Below, in pieces: positions 16,325-23,935 of a stretch of 64,000 bases of DNA. A model generated the notes under the pieces. The model did no database searches. It was not told the origin of the DNA and was given only the letters and a program-made list of their open reading frames with translations. The stretch covers positions 6,386,001 through 6,450,000 of the forward strand of contig AP025576.1 in the NCBI GenBank assembly GCA_022845955.1, given 5' to 3'. Every line of letters begins with the position of its first letter. Positions within the stretch are counted from its first letter, which is position 1. This DNA is from Lachnospiraceae bacterium. GTDB taxonomy: Bacteria > Bacillota > Clostridia > Lachnospirales > Lachnospiraceae. A program made the translations under genes and the position numbers.

Positions 16325-16525
16325 TTACTCTTCATATCGGAAAATGTCCTCCACCGTAGTCTGACAGATAGCAGCCAGCTTCAGGGCCAGACTCACGGAA
16401 GGCGAGTAATCCCCTCTCTCAATCAGGCTGATCGTCTGCCTGGATACACCGGCCATTTTCCCAAGCTCCTCCTGGTTTACTCCCAGTCTTGCCCGATGCT
16501 CCTTCAGTTGGTTATATAATGGCAT
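16325..16525 (-). CDS. Small XRE-family HTH transcriptional regulator
   Basis: Start 16525 (MPLYNQLKEHRARLG) is set by AAAGGAGG five bases upstream, giving 66 residues. The whole protein is one helix-turn-helix domain: VNQEELGKMAGVSRQTISLI is the DNA-binding unit, followed by ERGDYSPSVSLALKLA and the family ending TTVEDIF. It is first in an operon with the DUF3169 gene. The perfect palindrome over its own promoter (16614-16652) suggests autorepression. Upstream in-frame codons lack an SD. Confidence 0.93.
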   Translation of the reverse strand: MPLYNQLKEHRARLGVNQEELGKMAGVSRQTISLIERGDYSPSVSLALKLAAICQTTVEDIFRYEE

Positions 16526-16604
16526 TACGGCCTCCTTTCCCACGGCTGTTCCCGTGAAATTCCCTGTAACACAAAAAAGGATGACAACTTTCCTTGTCAT
16601 CCTT

Positions 16605-16652
16605 ATCATAGCATTGACAAATAAAGTTGTCAATGACAACTTTATTTGTCAA
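16605..16652 (-). promoter_or_regulatory. Promoter overlapping a perfect 39-bp palindromic operator
   Basis: On minus, TTGACA (16628-16633), a 17-base spacer and TATGAT (16605-16610) form a near-consensus promoter. The -35 box lies in the perfect palindrome TTGACAAATAAAGTTGTCA / A / TGACAACTTTATTTGTCAA at 16614-16652. A further inverted pair ATGACAA...TTGTCAT (16581-16600) lies just downstream in the leader and repeats the TGACAA half-site. Autoregulation by the XRE protein is inferred. Confidence 0.85.
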
Positions 16653-16738
16653 CTTTTATCGTTTAAGACCATGAAAATATCCGGTTTGGTCTTTACAGGT
16701 TCTCCCCCTGATTCGTCTCTGCCATAAGCTGCCCGGTA

Positions 16739-17083
16739 TCAGGCCAGTCCTGATTGGTCCATGAATTCCCGGACCGTCCTGGCTTTGGCCGCCAACTTAA
16801 GCCACTTTTTCAGAAGCACTAAGTCGGTTTCCGATAGGATCCGTTCATGAAGCCCGGCAGGAATTTCTCCCACATCCTCCAGCAGATCAAGTACATTTTC
16901 CGCTTTTCCCACACTGTATTCATCAGCGCGGATTTTTTTCATTTCTTCTTCTTCGTTATACTCAAAAATTGACATGGCAACAACCTCCGCCCTCTGTGCA
17001 GACAAAAAGTCTGCAAGGATATTTTCCTGGATGCATTCCGTCACCCAATACAGACGACTCAACGCTGTGTTAAGTGTCCGCAT
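16739..17083 (-). pseudogene. C-terminal remnant of an Rpn/PD-(D/E)XK transposase-like protein
   Basis: The readable part starts about residue 20. It contains LADFLSAQRAEVVAMSIFEY, NEEEEMKKIRADEY, VLDLLEDVGEIPAGL and LLKKWLKLAAKARTVREF. This matches the C-terminal tail typical of Lachnospiraceae Rpn-family recombination-promoting nucleases. The N-terminal nuclease domain is missing, and no SD precedes the frame. Its 5' end overlaps the broken VOC gene, so it appears to have been joined by a deletion. The call depends on recognition of the tail and would need a homology search. It is probably not functional. Confidence 0.5.
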
Positions 17084-17403
17084 TGCTTCCCACCGCCATA
17101 TTGTTTGGCAGCTATCCTTGAACCAAGGCGGATAGCCTCCACTACAGCGAACAGTAAATCAACCACTTGAAAATTGAAGTACATTTGTTTTTGCTGTCTG
17201 CCCGACTCTTCCGGCCAAACCGGCGGTATATATGGAATATCGGGTTCCACAAACAGAATTGGCATGTCATTATCCGTTTTAACCCCAAGATAATCAAATA
17301 AAATGGTTCTTTCCACCCCCAAAAGGTCAGCATAAAACTCACGTGCCCGACTGGCGTCGGTGCAATCAATCATAAGGTTTCCAATAGTTAAATCCGGTAT
17401 CAT
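17059..17403 (-). pseudogene. VOC (glyoxalase/bleomycin-resistance) family protein, C-terminally truncated
   Basis: GGGAGGGATACAA precedes the ATG. The 114-residue frame begins MIPDLTIGNLMIDCTDASRA, with REFYADLLGVERTI and an FNFQVVDLLFAVVEAIRLGS segment, which is the usual VOC fold order. Normal relatives continue after KQYGG with a strand containing FDPxGHPFCL that carries the last metal ligand. Here the frame changes to unrelated residues and stops within ten codons, so the last beta-strand is lost. It is either a recently broken gene or a short, altered product. Sequence after about 17095 belongs to the Rpn remnant. Confidence 0.6.
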
Positions 17404-17464
17404 TTGTATCCCTCCCCTTCAACGACCGTGTTATTTATTCCAAAGGATACTTTGCATAAAAAAT

Positions 17465-18031
17465 TTACCTGTCCCGATATTGGTATTCCAATGGTTCTTT
17501 CCGGGAAGCAATCCAATCTGCTTTGCTCATCTCATAATTTATAATGGAATTCATGATCCCCAGCTGATCACGCCAGGCATTTTTTTCTAATCCAATACGC
17601 CGGAAGCCAAGCTTATTTTCGTATACATGCTGCGCTCGTTTATTATTAAGATTCGTGTCTAAGATCATTTTTTTATAGTCATGATGAAGGAACAGCGCAT
17701 CTATAAATACGGAAAGCAATATCGTACCATAACCCTTTTCCTGCTGGGAAAAATCGCAGATTTTAATACCAAGTTCTGCGGCACCATCCTTATTGCGGTA
17801 ATTCATTTCTCCAATAGGCCTACCGTCAAGTTCTATGATATGCCTCCTATGGGTTTCATCTGTATCATCAGCAAGACTTTTACGTATTTCTTCCGGCGTA
17901 CATCCCAAACCATTTGGCAGGCCTGCGTGAGCCATAATCTTTCCGTCATTCCACCATGCACAGAGCTGAATGGCATCAGCCGCTACTGCATTGCGAATGA
18001 TTAAGTTATCATATTTAATGAACATATACAT
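17465..18031 (-). CDS. GNAT family N-acetyltransferase
   Basis: Start 18031 (MYMFIKYDNLIIRNA) follows AAGGA by seven bases and gives 188 residues. RNAVAADAIQLCAWWNDGKI and the acetyl-CoA loop QQEKGYGTILLSVFIDALF (Q/R-x-x-G-x-G/A form) identify a RimJ/L-like acetyltransferase. KKMILDTNLNNKRAQHVYEN is the usual last strand and helix. The substrate is unknown. The in-frame start at 18079 would overlap closer to the upstream MATE gene, which ends at 18084, so cotranscription with it is likely. Confidence 0.88.
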   Translation of the reverse strand: MYMFIKYDNLIIRNAVAADAIQLCAWWNDGKIMAHAGLPNGLGCTPEEIRKSLADDTDETHRRHIIELDGRPIGEMNYRNKDGAAELGIKICDFSQQEKGYGTILLSVFIDALFLHHDYKKMILDTNLNNKRAQHVYENKLGFRRIGLEKNAWRDQLGIMNSIINYEMSKADWIASRKEPLEYQYRDR

Positions 18032-18083
18032 ACCCCTATCCTTCTGCCGTTCTATACAAATATAAATGGTACAAGCCATTCCC

Positions 18084-19436
18084 TTATTCCCTCGTTAATT
18101 TCCGTATCCAATTCCCATAATGGGATTCCAGAAATGCAGGAACACATTTGAATATCTGATCCGCATTCAGACAGCATACCACCACCGCAGGAGATGCCTT
18201 CACCACGAATGCCATAAGAAAAGACAGCGGAATAACAATTCCCCAGATACTTATCAAGTCCATTTTCACAACAAACATGGCATTTCCGCCACCGCGGATG
18301 ATTCCGTTATTTGTAGGCATCTGATAGGACATCCCCACGATCACAACGCTGAGTATCATCAGGAAGGTATTCGCCATATCCTTGGTCGCCGGTGCCAAAT
18401 CATAGAAACGCAGCAGAGGGACGCGGATAACAAACAGGATAAGGCCGGAAACCGCACCTATTACCAGAAACATCCGCTGCATCAGCCTGGCATACTGTTT
18501 AACAAGGGGAATATCACCTGTCCCGATTGTCTTACCGATGATTACGGATGCCGTTGACGCCGCACCCACCGCCATGGATTTTACCATCAGGAAAATAGTG
18601 GACGCCACACTGTTCGCCGCGATTGCCGCCGCAGTCATATGGCCCAGGATAACGGTCTGAAGCGCCGTATTGACTCCCCACAGTCCCTGCACCACCAGCA
18701 TTGGGGCGGTGACTTTAAGATAATCTCTGCATAAGTCCTTATCCAGGTGAAAATAATCCCCCGGCCCAAGCCGCAGATTGGTCTCCTTTTTGCGGATATA
18801 GAAAAGCAGCACCGCAAGCTCTATTATCCGGGCTGCCAGCGTTCCTGTGGCCGCTCCTGCCGCCCCCATTTCCGGCGCGCCGAAGTGCCCGTATATCAGG
18901 ACATAATTGATTCCACAGTTTATGAAAAATGTGATAACAGACAGCCCGAAGGCGATTTTCACCAGCTCCACGCTGCGCATGGTGGCGAGAAGGATCTGGG
19001 TTATGGCAAAGAAAAAATAAGTAAAACGGATAATGACGAGGTAACGGACGCCTTCCTTAATAATCGCCTGCTCCGTTGTAAAAATCCCCATGGTCTGGTA
19101 CGGAAAAATGCTGACCAAGGTAAACAGGATAACCGCGACCCCAAGCCCTGCCCACATAGCCCCTGCCGCGATTTTTTTCATCGGCTCCGTTCGACGCTGT
19201 CCCCAGTACTGGCTGCAGAAAATGACAAGCCCTTCTCCCAGCGCCGTCAGGAGCTGTTGATAAATAAACTGGATCTGGTTCACTGCCGCCACTCCGGAAA
19301 GGGCGGTTTCACTATAAGCGCCCAGCATCATATTGTCCGCCAGATTCACACTTAAGGTCACCACATTCTGCAGTACAAGCACAATATAAATGGAAAAAAA
19401 GTTCCGGTAAAACGAGGTGTCTGTTTTTTGTCTCAT
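18084..19436 (-). CDS. MATE family efflux transporter
   Basis: This 450-residue membrane protein has the twelve-helix plan of multidrug and toxic-compound extrusion carriers, repeated in two halves. VNLADNMMLGAYSETALSGV begins the first half, and AAIAANSVASTIFLMVKSMA the equivalent in the second half. Between them lies the LRLGPGDYFHLDK loop common in Clostridia members. Such proteins export drugs or metabolites using Na+ or H+ gradients. AGGAAGGA lies ten bases before the ATG. The GNAT gene begins four bases after its stop when the longer start is used. Substrate unknown. Confidence 0.93.
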   Translation of the reverse strand: MRQKTDTSFYRNFFSIYIVLVLQNVVTLSVNLADNMMLGAYSETALSGVAAVNQIQFIYQQLLTALGEGLVIFCSQYWGQRRTEPMKKIAAGAMWAGLGVAVILFTLVSIFPYQTMGIFTTEQAIIKEGVRYLVIIRFTYFFFAITQILLATMRSVELVKIAFGLSVITFFINCGINYVLIYGHFGAPEMGAAGAATGTLAARIIELAVLLFYIRKKETNLRLGPGDYFHLDKDLCRDYLKVTAPMLVVQGLWGVNTALQTVILGHMTAAAIAANSVASTIFLMVKSMAVGAASTASVIIGKTIGTGDIPLVKQYARLMQRMFLVIGAVSGLILFVIRVPLLRFYDLAPATKDMANTFLMILSVVIVGMSYQMPTNNGIIRGGGNAMFVVKMDLISIWGIVIPLSFLMAFVVKASPAVVVCCLNADQIFKCVPAFLESHYGNWIRKLTRE

Positions 19437-19488
19437 GTAATTCGATTCCTTCCTGCCGTTCCGATTGCCTGAAGCAGATCTGCAATAC

Positions 19489-20265
19489 TTATACCTGGGG
19501 AGCCATTATTGTTTTGACGCCCTTGTCACCGAAGCCCGCTACCAGCTCGTCCGGCGCATGCCAGTCCGTAATGAGAACATCCACGTCCTCCGGCCTGGCG
19601 ATCAGAACCATGGAATCATCCCCGAATTTGGTATAGTCCAGCAGCATGATCTTTTCTTTGGAAATAGTAAGGATTTTCCGTTTCAGCTCCGCTTCTCCCA
19701 GCGTTGGCGTGGAAAAGCCTCTTTCCACCGTAAAATGATTGGCACTGATAAATCCTTTGTCGAAAAAGAGGTTCCCCAGCACCTGCTCCGCCAGATATCC
19801 CACGCAGGAATAAATATTGGTGCGAAGCTCGCCTCCTATAATAATGCTGTGGATATCTGCAGCTTTGGCAAGCTCCATCGCCACAAAAATATTGTTGGTA
19901 CAGGGCATGATATTCCGTTTCGGCCCTTCCACAATCATGCGGGCGAGTTCGAAGGTCGTCGTTCCGCTGTCCAGGAAAACCGCCTCCCCATCCTGGATGC
20001 AGTCGTAGGCCGCGGCAGCAATCGCTTTCTTTTCTTCCCGATGGCGTACTTCATTTTCCTGATGGGAAAACTCCCGCAGAGAACCGTACCGGCTTACCGC
20101 ACCACCCCAGGTACGCTTTAAAACCCCTTCCTGTTCCATATTCGCAAGCAGCTTACGCACGGAAACCTCCGAAAGTGAAAAAGCTTCACTCAATTCCGAA
20201 ACCGATATGGAAGATTTTATTTTCAGTTGATCCAAGATGTATTTCCGCCGTTCGTCCTGATTCAT
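19489..20265 (-). CDS. DeoR/GlpR family transcriptional regulator
   Basis: Start 20265 (MNQDERRKYILDQL) has GAGGTG at a good distance, giving 258 residues. The N-terminal winged helix contains ISVSELSEAFSLSEVSVRKL and VLKRTWGGAV, the standard DeoR signature. The C-terminal sugar-phosphate sensing domain has AVFLDSGTTTFELARMI, MPCTNNIFVAMEL and DYTKFGDDSMVLIARPEDVD. Such proteins are usually repressors released by a sugar phosphate. It is divergent from the glycerol-1-phosphate dehydrogenase gene, so that gene is the best candidate target. A promoter is proposed at 20313-20342. Confidence 0.92.
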   Translation of the reverse strand: MNQDERRKYILDQLKIKSSISVSELSEAFSLSEVSVRKLLANMEQEGVLKRTWGGAVSRYGSLREFSHQENEVRHREEKKAIAAAAYDCIQDGEAVFLDSGTTTFELARMIVEGPKRNIMPCTNNIFVAMELAKAADIHSIIIGGELRTNIYSCVGYLAEQVLGNLFFDKGFISANHFTVERGFSTPTLGEAELKRKILTISKEKIMLLDYTKFGDDSMVLIARPEDVDVLITDWHAPDELVAGFGDKGVKTIMAPQV

Positions 20266-20312
20266 AATGCACCTCACTGCCGGATGGCCCGGCATATTCT
20301 TTTTTTACTCCA

Positions 20313-20342
20313 ATTATATACTTCCTCGCGCACACTCTGCAA
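20313..20342 (-). promoter_or_regulatory. Candidate promoter of the DeoR gene
   Basis: Minus TTGCAG (20337-20342) and TATAAT (20313-20318) are 18 bases apart, about 48 bases before the ATG at 20265. Confidence 0.55.
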
Positions 20343-20396
20343 CCATCTCTTGCTTTTTTCCTCAATAACCGGTAACCGTTCGTTACTGTTCACTCA

Positions 20397-20551
20397 GTAC
20401 TGTGCATTTACTGCACAGTACGTGAAAAAGTGATTCAAGAGTGCATAAATCTCATCGCCGCAGGCGATTTTAAATGGATTTATGCAGGTTGCTGGTCACG
20501 GAGTGAACAGTAACTACCGTTCAGCAGAACACAAAGGGCCGGCTGAACGGT
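20397..20551. repeat. Cluster of three palindromic repeats
   Basis: Three units lie in a row. GTACTGTGCA / TGCACAGTAC (20397-20421) is a perfect 10-bp stem with loop TTTAC (GTAAA on minus). GTTGCTG...CAGTAAC (20488-20514) matches the unit at 3372. ACCGTTCAGC / GCTGAACGGT (20516-20551) is a perfect 10-bp stem. They fill most of the gap between the DeoR promoter and the dehydrogenase promoter. No coding potential is seen in 20296-20747. Confidence 0.7.
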
Positions 20552-20655
20552 TATCGGTTATTGTGACTGTACAGCCGTAAGGAGGATAACCCGGAAAAAT
20601 CAGTCAGAACGATCGCTTTGCTTTCAAATTAGTTACGAATATATTTCACTTTCTA

Positions 20656-20684
20656 TAGACATCAAAAGATGAATATATTATAAT
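20656..20684 (+). promoter_or_regulatory. Promoter of the glycerol-1-phosphate dehydrogenase gene
   Basis: TAGACA (20656-20661) and TATAAT (20679-20684) are 17 bases apart. A leader hairpin CGGTGCCG / CGGCACCG (20696-20715, loop CTGA) follows at once. It lies at the start of the transcript, so it may be an operator or an RNA-stabilising stem. Confidence 0.7.
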
Positions 20685-20747
20685 GCAACTAGAAACGGTG
20701 CCGCTGACGGCACCGATACATATACTTATTTAGTAGGAGGAATCCAT

Positions 20748-21998
20748 ATGATAATCGACAGTGCAAAGCTGAACGGCCCCTGTTCCTGCGGCAGAAGCCA
20801 TGAAATGATCACGAAAGAGGCCGTCATCGAAGCCGGCTGCCTGGAAAAGCTGGATTTTTATACGGACAAATACGGAATTACCGGAAAGCGTGCCGTTATT
20901 TATGACGAAAACACCTATCATGCCACAAACAGGGTGCATCCCGCCGCCGAACAGGAAATCATCCTGGATCCGGCCAACCTGCATGCCAATGAAATCGCCG
21001 TGGGAAAGGTGATGGAGCAGCTGTCGGAGGATATTGATTATCTGGTTGCCATAGGCAGCGGCACCATTCATGATACGACCCGGTACTGCGCCAATGACAG
21101 AGGAATCCCTTTTATTTCCTGCCCTACTGCCGCCAGTGTGGACGGCTTCTGTTCTACCGTGTCCGCCATGACCTGGAAGGGATATAAAAAAACCATGCCC
21201 GGTGTGGCGCCTGTTTTTGTGCTGGCGGATATTAACATTATCAAAGAGGCTCCCCTGTATCTGGCCCTCAGCGGCGCAGGGGATATCTTCGGAAAATACA
21301 CCGCTCTTGCCGACTGGAACATCGGCCATGCCCTGACCGGGGAATATGTATGCCCGGTTATCGAATCCATGACCCGGGATGCGGTGGACGCCGTCCGTTC
21401 CTGCTGTACGGGATTGAAGGTACAGGATGAAACCGCCTTTGAACAGCTGACTTACGGGCTTATCCTATCCGGTCTTGCCATGCAGCTGATGGGAAATTCC
21501 CGTCCGGCTTCCGGCTCCGAGCATCACATCTCCCATTTGATTGAAATGCAGCCTGTCGCCTTCCCGTTCCGCTCCGATGCGTTGCACGGGGAAAAAGTAG
21601 GGGTGGGTACCATCCTCATCTCCCAGGCCTGCCACAGGCTTGCGGACATCGAAGATATCTCCCCCTATGTCCGTTCCTATTCCATGCTTCCCGGGGATGA
21701 ACTGGAAGCCATGTATGGCCCCGCCCTGTATCCCAGCATCCTGGAGGAAAACAAAAAGGATTGCATGGATGGGGTTACACCGGAAATGCTTATAAATGCC
21801 TGGCCGGAAATCCGCAGAATTATCAACACAATTCCCCGCCCGGAAGAGCTTACCGCTTTATATGAAGAAATCGGGGCGAAGAAATCCATGGAGGATATTG
21901 AGGTCCCTTCCGCTTATCTGCCGCAGCTTCTGCGCTTTTCCCCCAGCGCGCGGAACCGGCTGACTATGATGCGTGTCTGCTGGATGCTGACCGTTTAA
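20748..21998 (+). CDS. sn-Glycerol-1-phosphate dehydrogenase family protein (AraM/EgsA type)
   Basis: GGAGGAATCCAT precedes the ATG. This 416-residue protein is in the iron-type alcohol dehydrogenase fold. NAD-binding is shown by YLVAIGSGTIHDTTRYCA and FISCPTAASVDGFCSTVSAM. Metal-site histidines are in GSEHHISHLIEM and DALHGEKVGVG. Characterised bacterial members (B. subtilis AraM) reduce dihydroxyacetone phosphate to sn-glycerol 1-phosphate. Such genes often sit in sugar operons, and the true substrate may be another phosphorylated ketone. It is followed by a VOC gene 73 bases downstream, probably cotranscribed, and is divergent from DeoR. Confidence 0.8.
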   Translation: MIIDSAKLNGPCSCGRSHEMITKEAVIEAGCLEKLDFYTDKYGITGKRAVIYDENTYHATNRVHPAAEQEIILDPANLHANEIAVGKVMEQLSEDIDYLVAIGSGTIHDTTRYCANDRGIPFISCPTAASVDGFCSTVSAMTWKGYKKTMPGVAPVFVLADINIIKEAPLYLALSGAGDIFGKYTALADWNIGHALTGEYVCPVIESMTRDAVDAVRSCCTGLKVQDETAFEQLTYGLILSGLAMQLMGNSRPASGSEHHISHLIEMQPVAFPFRSDALHGEKVGVGTILISQACHRLADIEDISPYVRSYSMLPGDELEAMYGPALYPSILEENKKDCMDGVTPEMLINAWPEIRRIINTIPRPEELTALYEEIGAKKSMEDIEVPSAYLPQLLRFSPSARNRLTMMRVCWMLTV

Positions 21999-22071
21999 GA
22001 AAACCTTGTCCGATTTTTACTATGACAACATCGAAGTTTATCATACAATTTCCTCAAAGGAGGAATAACAT

Positions 22072-22524
22072 ATGAAATATCAGGGTTGTCTTTTAGCAGT
22101 GAAGGATATATCAGTATCCAGGAATTTTTATGAAAAGGTGCTTCATCAAAACATCATTATGGATGTGGGCGAACATATAACCTTTGAGGGGTTTTCCCTG
22201 CAGGAGGGATATGCCGGGCTTATCGGCGTTGCAGCTGATAGTGTGGCAGAGCAGTCCCACAACTTCCAGGTCTATTTTGAAACAGAGGATTTAGACGGCA
22301 TCTATGAGGAATTGAAACGCACGGACGGCCTGCAGTGGGTACATGAAATAAAGGAATATCCGTGGGGCCAGCGTGACATCCGGTTATATGACCCGGACAG
22401 GCATATTGTGGAAATTGCAGAGGATATGAATACGGTTATCCGCCGCTTTTCCAGTCAGGGTATGCCGCCTGAGGAAATAGCCGCACGTACCATGCTTCCC
22501 CTGGAAATTGTAAAGCAGGCATAA
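22072..22524 (+). CDS. VOC family protein (glyoxalase/dioxygenase fold)
   Basis: AAAGGAGGAATAACAT precedes the ATG. The 150-residue protein starts MKYQGCLLAVKDISVSRNFY. EKVLHQNIIMDVGEHITFEG and FQVYFETEDLDGIYEEL follow, and the C-terminal metal strand is IRLYDPDRHIVEIAEDM. The last 25 residues (IRRFSSQGMPPEEIAARTML) form a helical tail. The substrate is unknown. It is complete, unlike the VOC remnant at 17059. A bidirectional terminator follows. Confidence 0.9.
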   Translation: MKYQGCLLAVKDISVSRNFYEKVLHQNIIMDVGEHITFEGFSLQEGYAGLIGVAADSVAEQSHNFQVYFETEDLDGIYEELKRTDGLQWVHEIKEYPWGQRDIRLYDPDRHIVEIAEDMNTVIRRFSSQGMPPEEIAARTMLPLEIVKQA

Positions 22525-22525
22525 C

Positions 22526-22566
22526 AAACCGGGCACACCGCTGTTTTCAGCGATATGCCCGGTTTT
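22526..22566. terminator. Bidirectional terminator
   Basis: AAACCGGGCA (22526-22535) pairs with TGCCCGGTTT (22556-22565), with an inner CGCTG/CAGCG stem. A and T runs flank the stem. It separates the convergent VOC and fucosidase genes. Confidence 0.85.
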
Positions 22567-22584
22567 GTTATGCCTTTCCGCAGT

Positions 22585-23892
22585 CTATTCCTCCATCTCC
22601 ACTTCCAGCACATAATCAATATCATCCGGCAGCACGGGGTCCGGCCCCAAATCAGCAAACACAATATCCGGATAATCACTGTGCACCCAGCTGGTGGATA
22701 CCGGGATTTCATAACCGGTGGACAGGGCGCGGATTTTTTTCACCTTGTCTTTTTCCAGCCCTATGAGGGGTACCGGGCCGATGGTATTTTCATACATATG
22801 GAAATAATAGCGGTTCCCGTTCCTGGTAATGCGTCCGAAATCCGGCTTCGGCAAATCACAGGCCCCGCAGCCGTAGATGCTGTCATGGTTGTATCGCATC
22901 CATTTACCGATGGTTTCCAGTATCTCCATGGACTGGGGCGGGATATTGCCATAGGCGTCCGGCCCCACATTCAGCAGCATATTTCCCCCCTTGGAAACAC
23001 ATTCCACCAGCTTCTTAATGAGCATGGGGGCAGGCTTGAAAAACCGGTCGGTACCGTGATAGCCCCAGTTCCCGTTCATCGTGACGCAGGCTTCCCAGGC
23101 AAGCGGTTTCCCCTCCTTATCCGTCAGCCCTTTCGGGGGAATGATCTGCTCAGGGCTTACAAAATCCCCATGATAGGGGGTGGGGGCACATTCCGCCAGG
23201 GAACCGAAGCCCTCTCCGCTCACCTCCAGCCGGTTATCAATAATGACCGTAGGCTGCAGGCTGCGTACCATATTGATAAGCTCCGTGGCCCTCCATTTTT
23301 CACCCCTCATATCGTCATAGGAAAAATCAAACCACAGCACATCCAGCTTTCCGTAATTGGTGCAGATCTCCCGGACCTGGTTGTGCATATAATCCAGATA
23401 ACGGTTAAAATCCCTGTTTTCGTCGCTGTAGGCTTCGTTTCCCCTCATGGGATGGTTCCGGTCGGCGTAATGAGGGTAATCCTCATGGTACCAGTCCAGC
23501 AGGGAGAAATAAAGCCCCACCTTCAGGCCCTCTGCCCTGACGGCTTCCACATATTCCGCCACCAGGTCCCTGCCGCATTTGGTATTGGTGGACTTGAAAT
23601 CCGTATACTGGCTGTCAAACAGGCAGAAGCCGTCATGATGCTTCGCGGTAAGCACCACATATTTCATGCCGGCATTTTTGGCCGCCCTGGCCCATTTTTT
23701 GGGATCGTAGTCCCTGGGATCGAATTCATAAAAATACTTCATGTACTCTTCTTTGGGAATCTGCTCCGTACTGCGCAGCCATTCCCCCCTTGCCGGAATG
23801 GCATACAGCCCCCAGTGGATAAACATCCCAAACCGCGCCTGCCTGTACCATTCCATTCTTTTGTCATAGTCTTCCCTGTTAAACTGATACAT
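22585..23892 (-). CDS. Alpha-L-fucosidase (GH29)
   Basis: This 435-residue protein is a GH29 retaining enzyme releasing L-fucose from glycans. FGMFIHWGLYAIPARGEWL, LTAKHHDGFCLFDSQYTDF, and KVGLYFSLLDWYH are family blocks. The nucleophile is D189 in LDVLWFDF. PTVIIDNRL and GNMLLNVGPDAYGNIPP follow. No signal peptide is seen, so it probably acts in the cytoplasm on imported oligosaccharides. AAAGGAGAGGGTAC precedes the ATG. It is last in the operon, 43 bases after the sulfatase, which suggests joint action on sulfated fucosylated glycans. Confidence 0.93.
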   Translation of the reverse strand: MYQFNREDYDKRMEWYRQARFGMFIHWGLYAIPARGEWLRSTEQIPKEEYMKYFYEFDPRDYDPKKWARAAKNAGMKYVVLTAKHHDGFCLFDSQYTDFKSTNTKCGRDLVAEYVEAVRAEGLKVGLYFSLLDWYHEDYPHYADRNHPMRGNEAYSDENRDFNRYLDYMHNQVREICTNYGKLDVLWFDFSYDDMRGEKWRATELINMVRSLQPTVIIDNRLEVSGEGFGSLAECAPTPYHGDFVSPEQIIPPKGLTDKEGKPLAWEACVTMNGNWGYHGTDRFFKPAPMLIKKLVECVSKGGNMLLNVGPDAYGNIPPQSMEILETIGKWMRYNHDSIYGCGACDLPKPDFGRITRNGNRYYFHMYENTIGPVPLIGLEKDKVKKIRALSTGYEIPVSTSWVHSDYPDIVFADLGPDPVLPDDIDYVLEVEMEE

Positions 23893-23935
23893 GTACCCTC
23901 TCCTTTTCGGTTACCCTTTTTTCCTTGTCTTTCCT

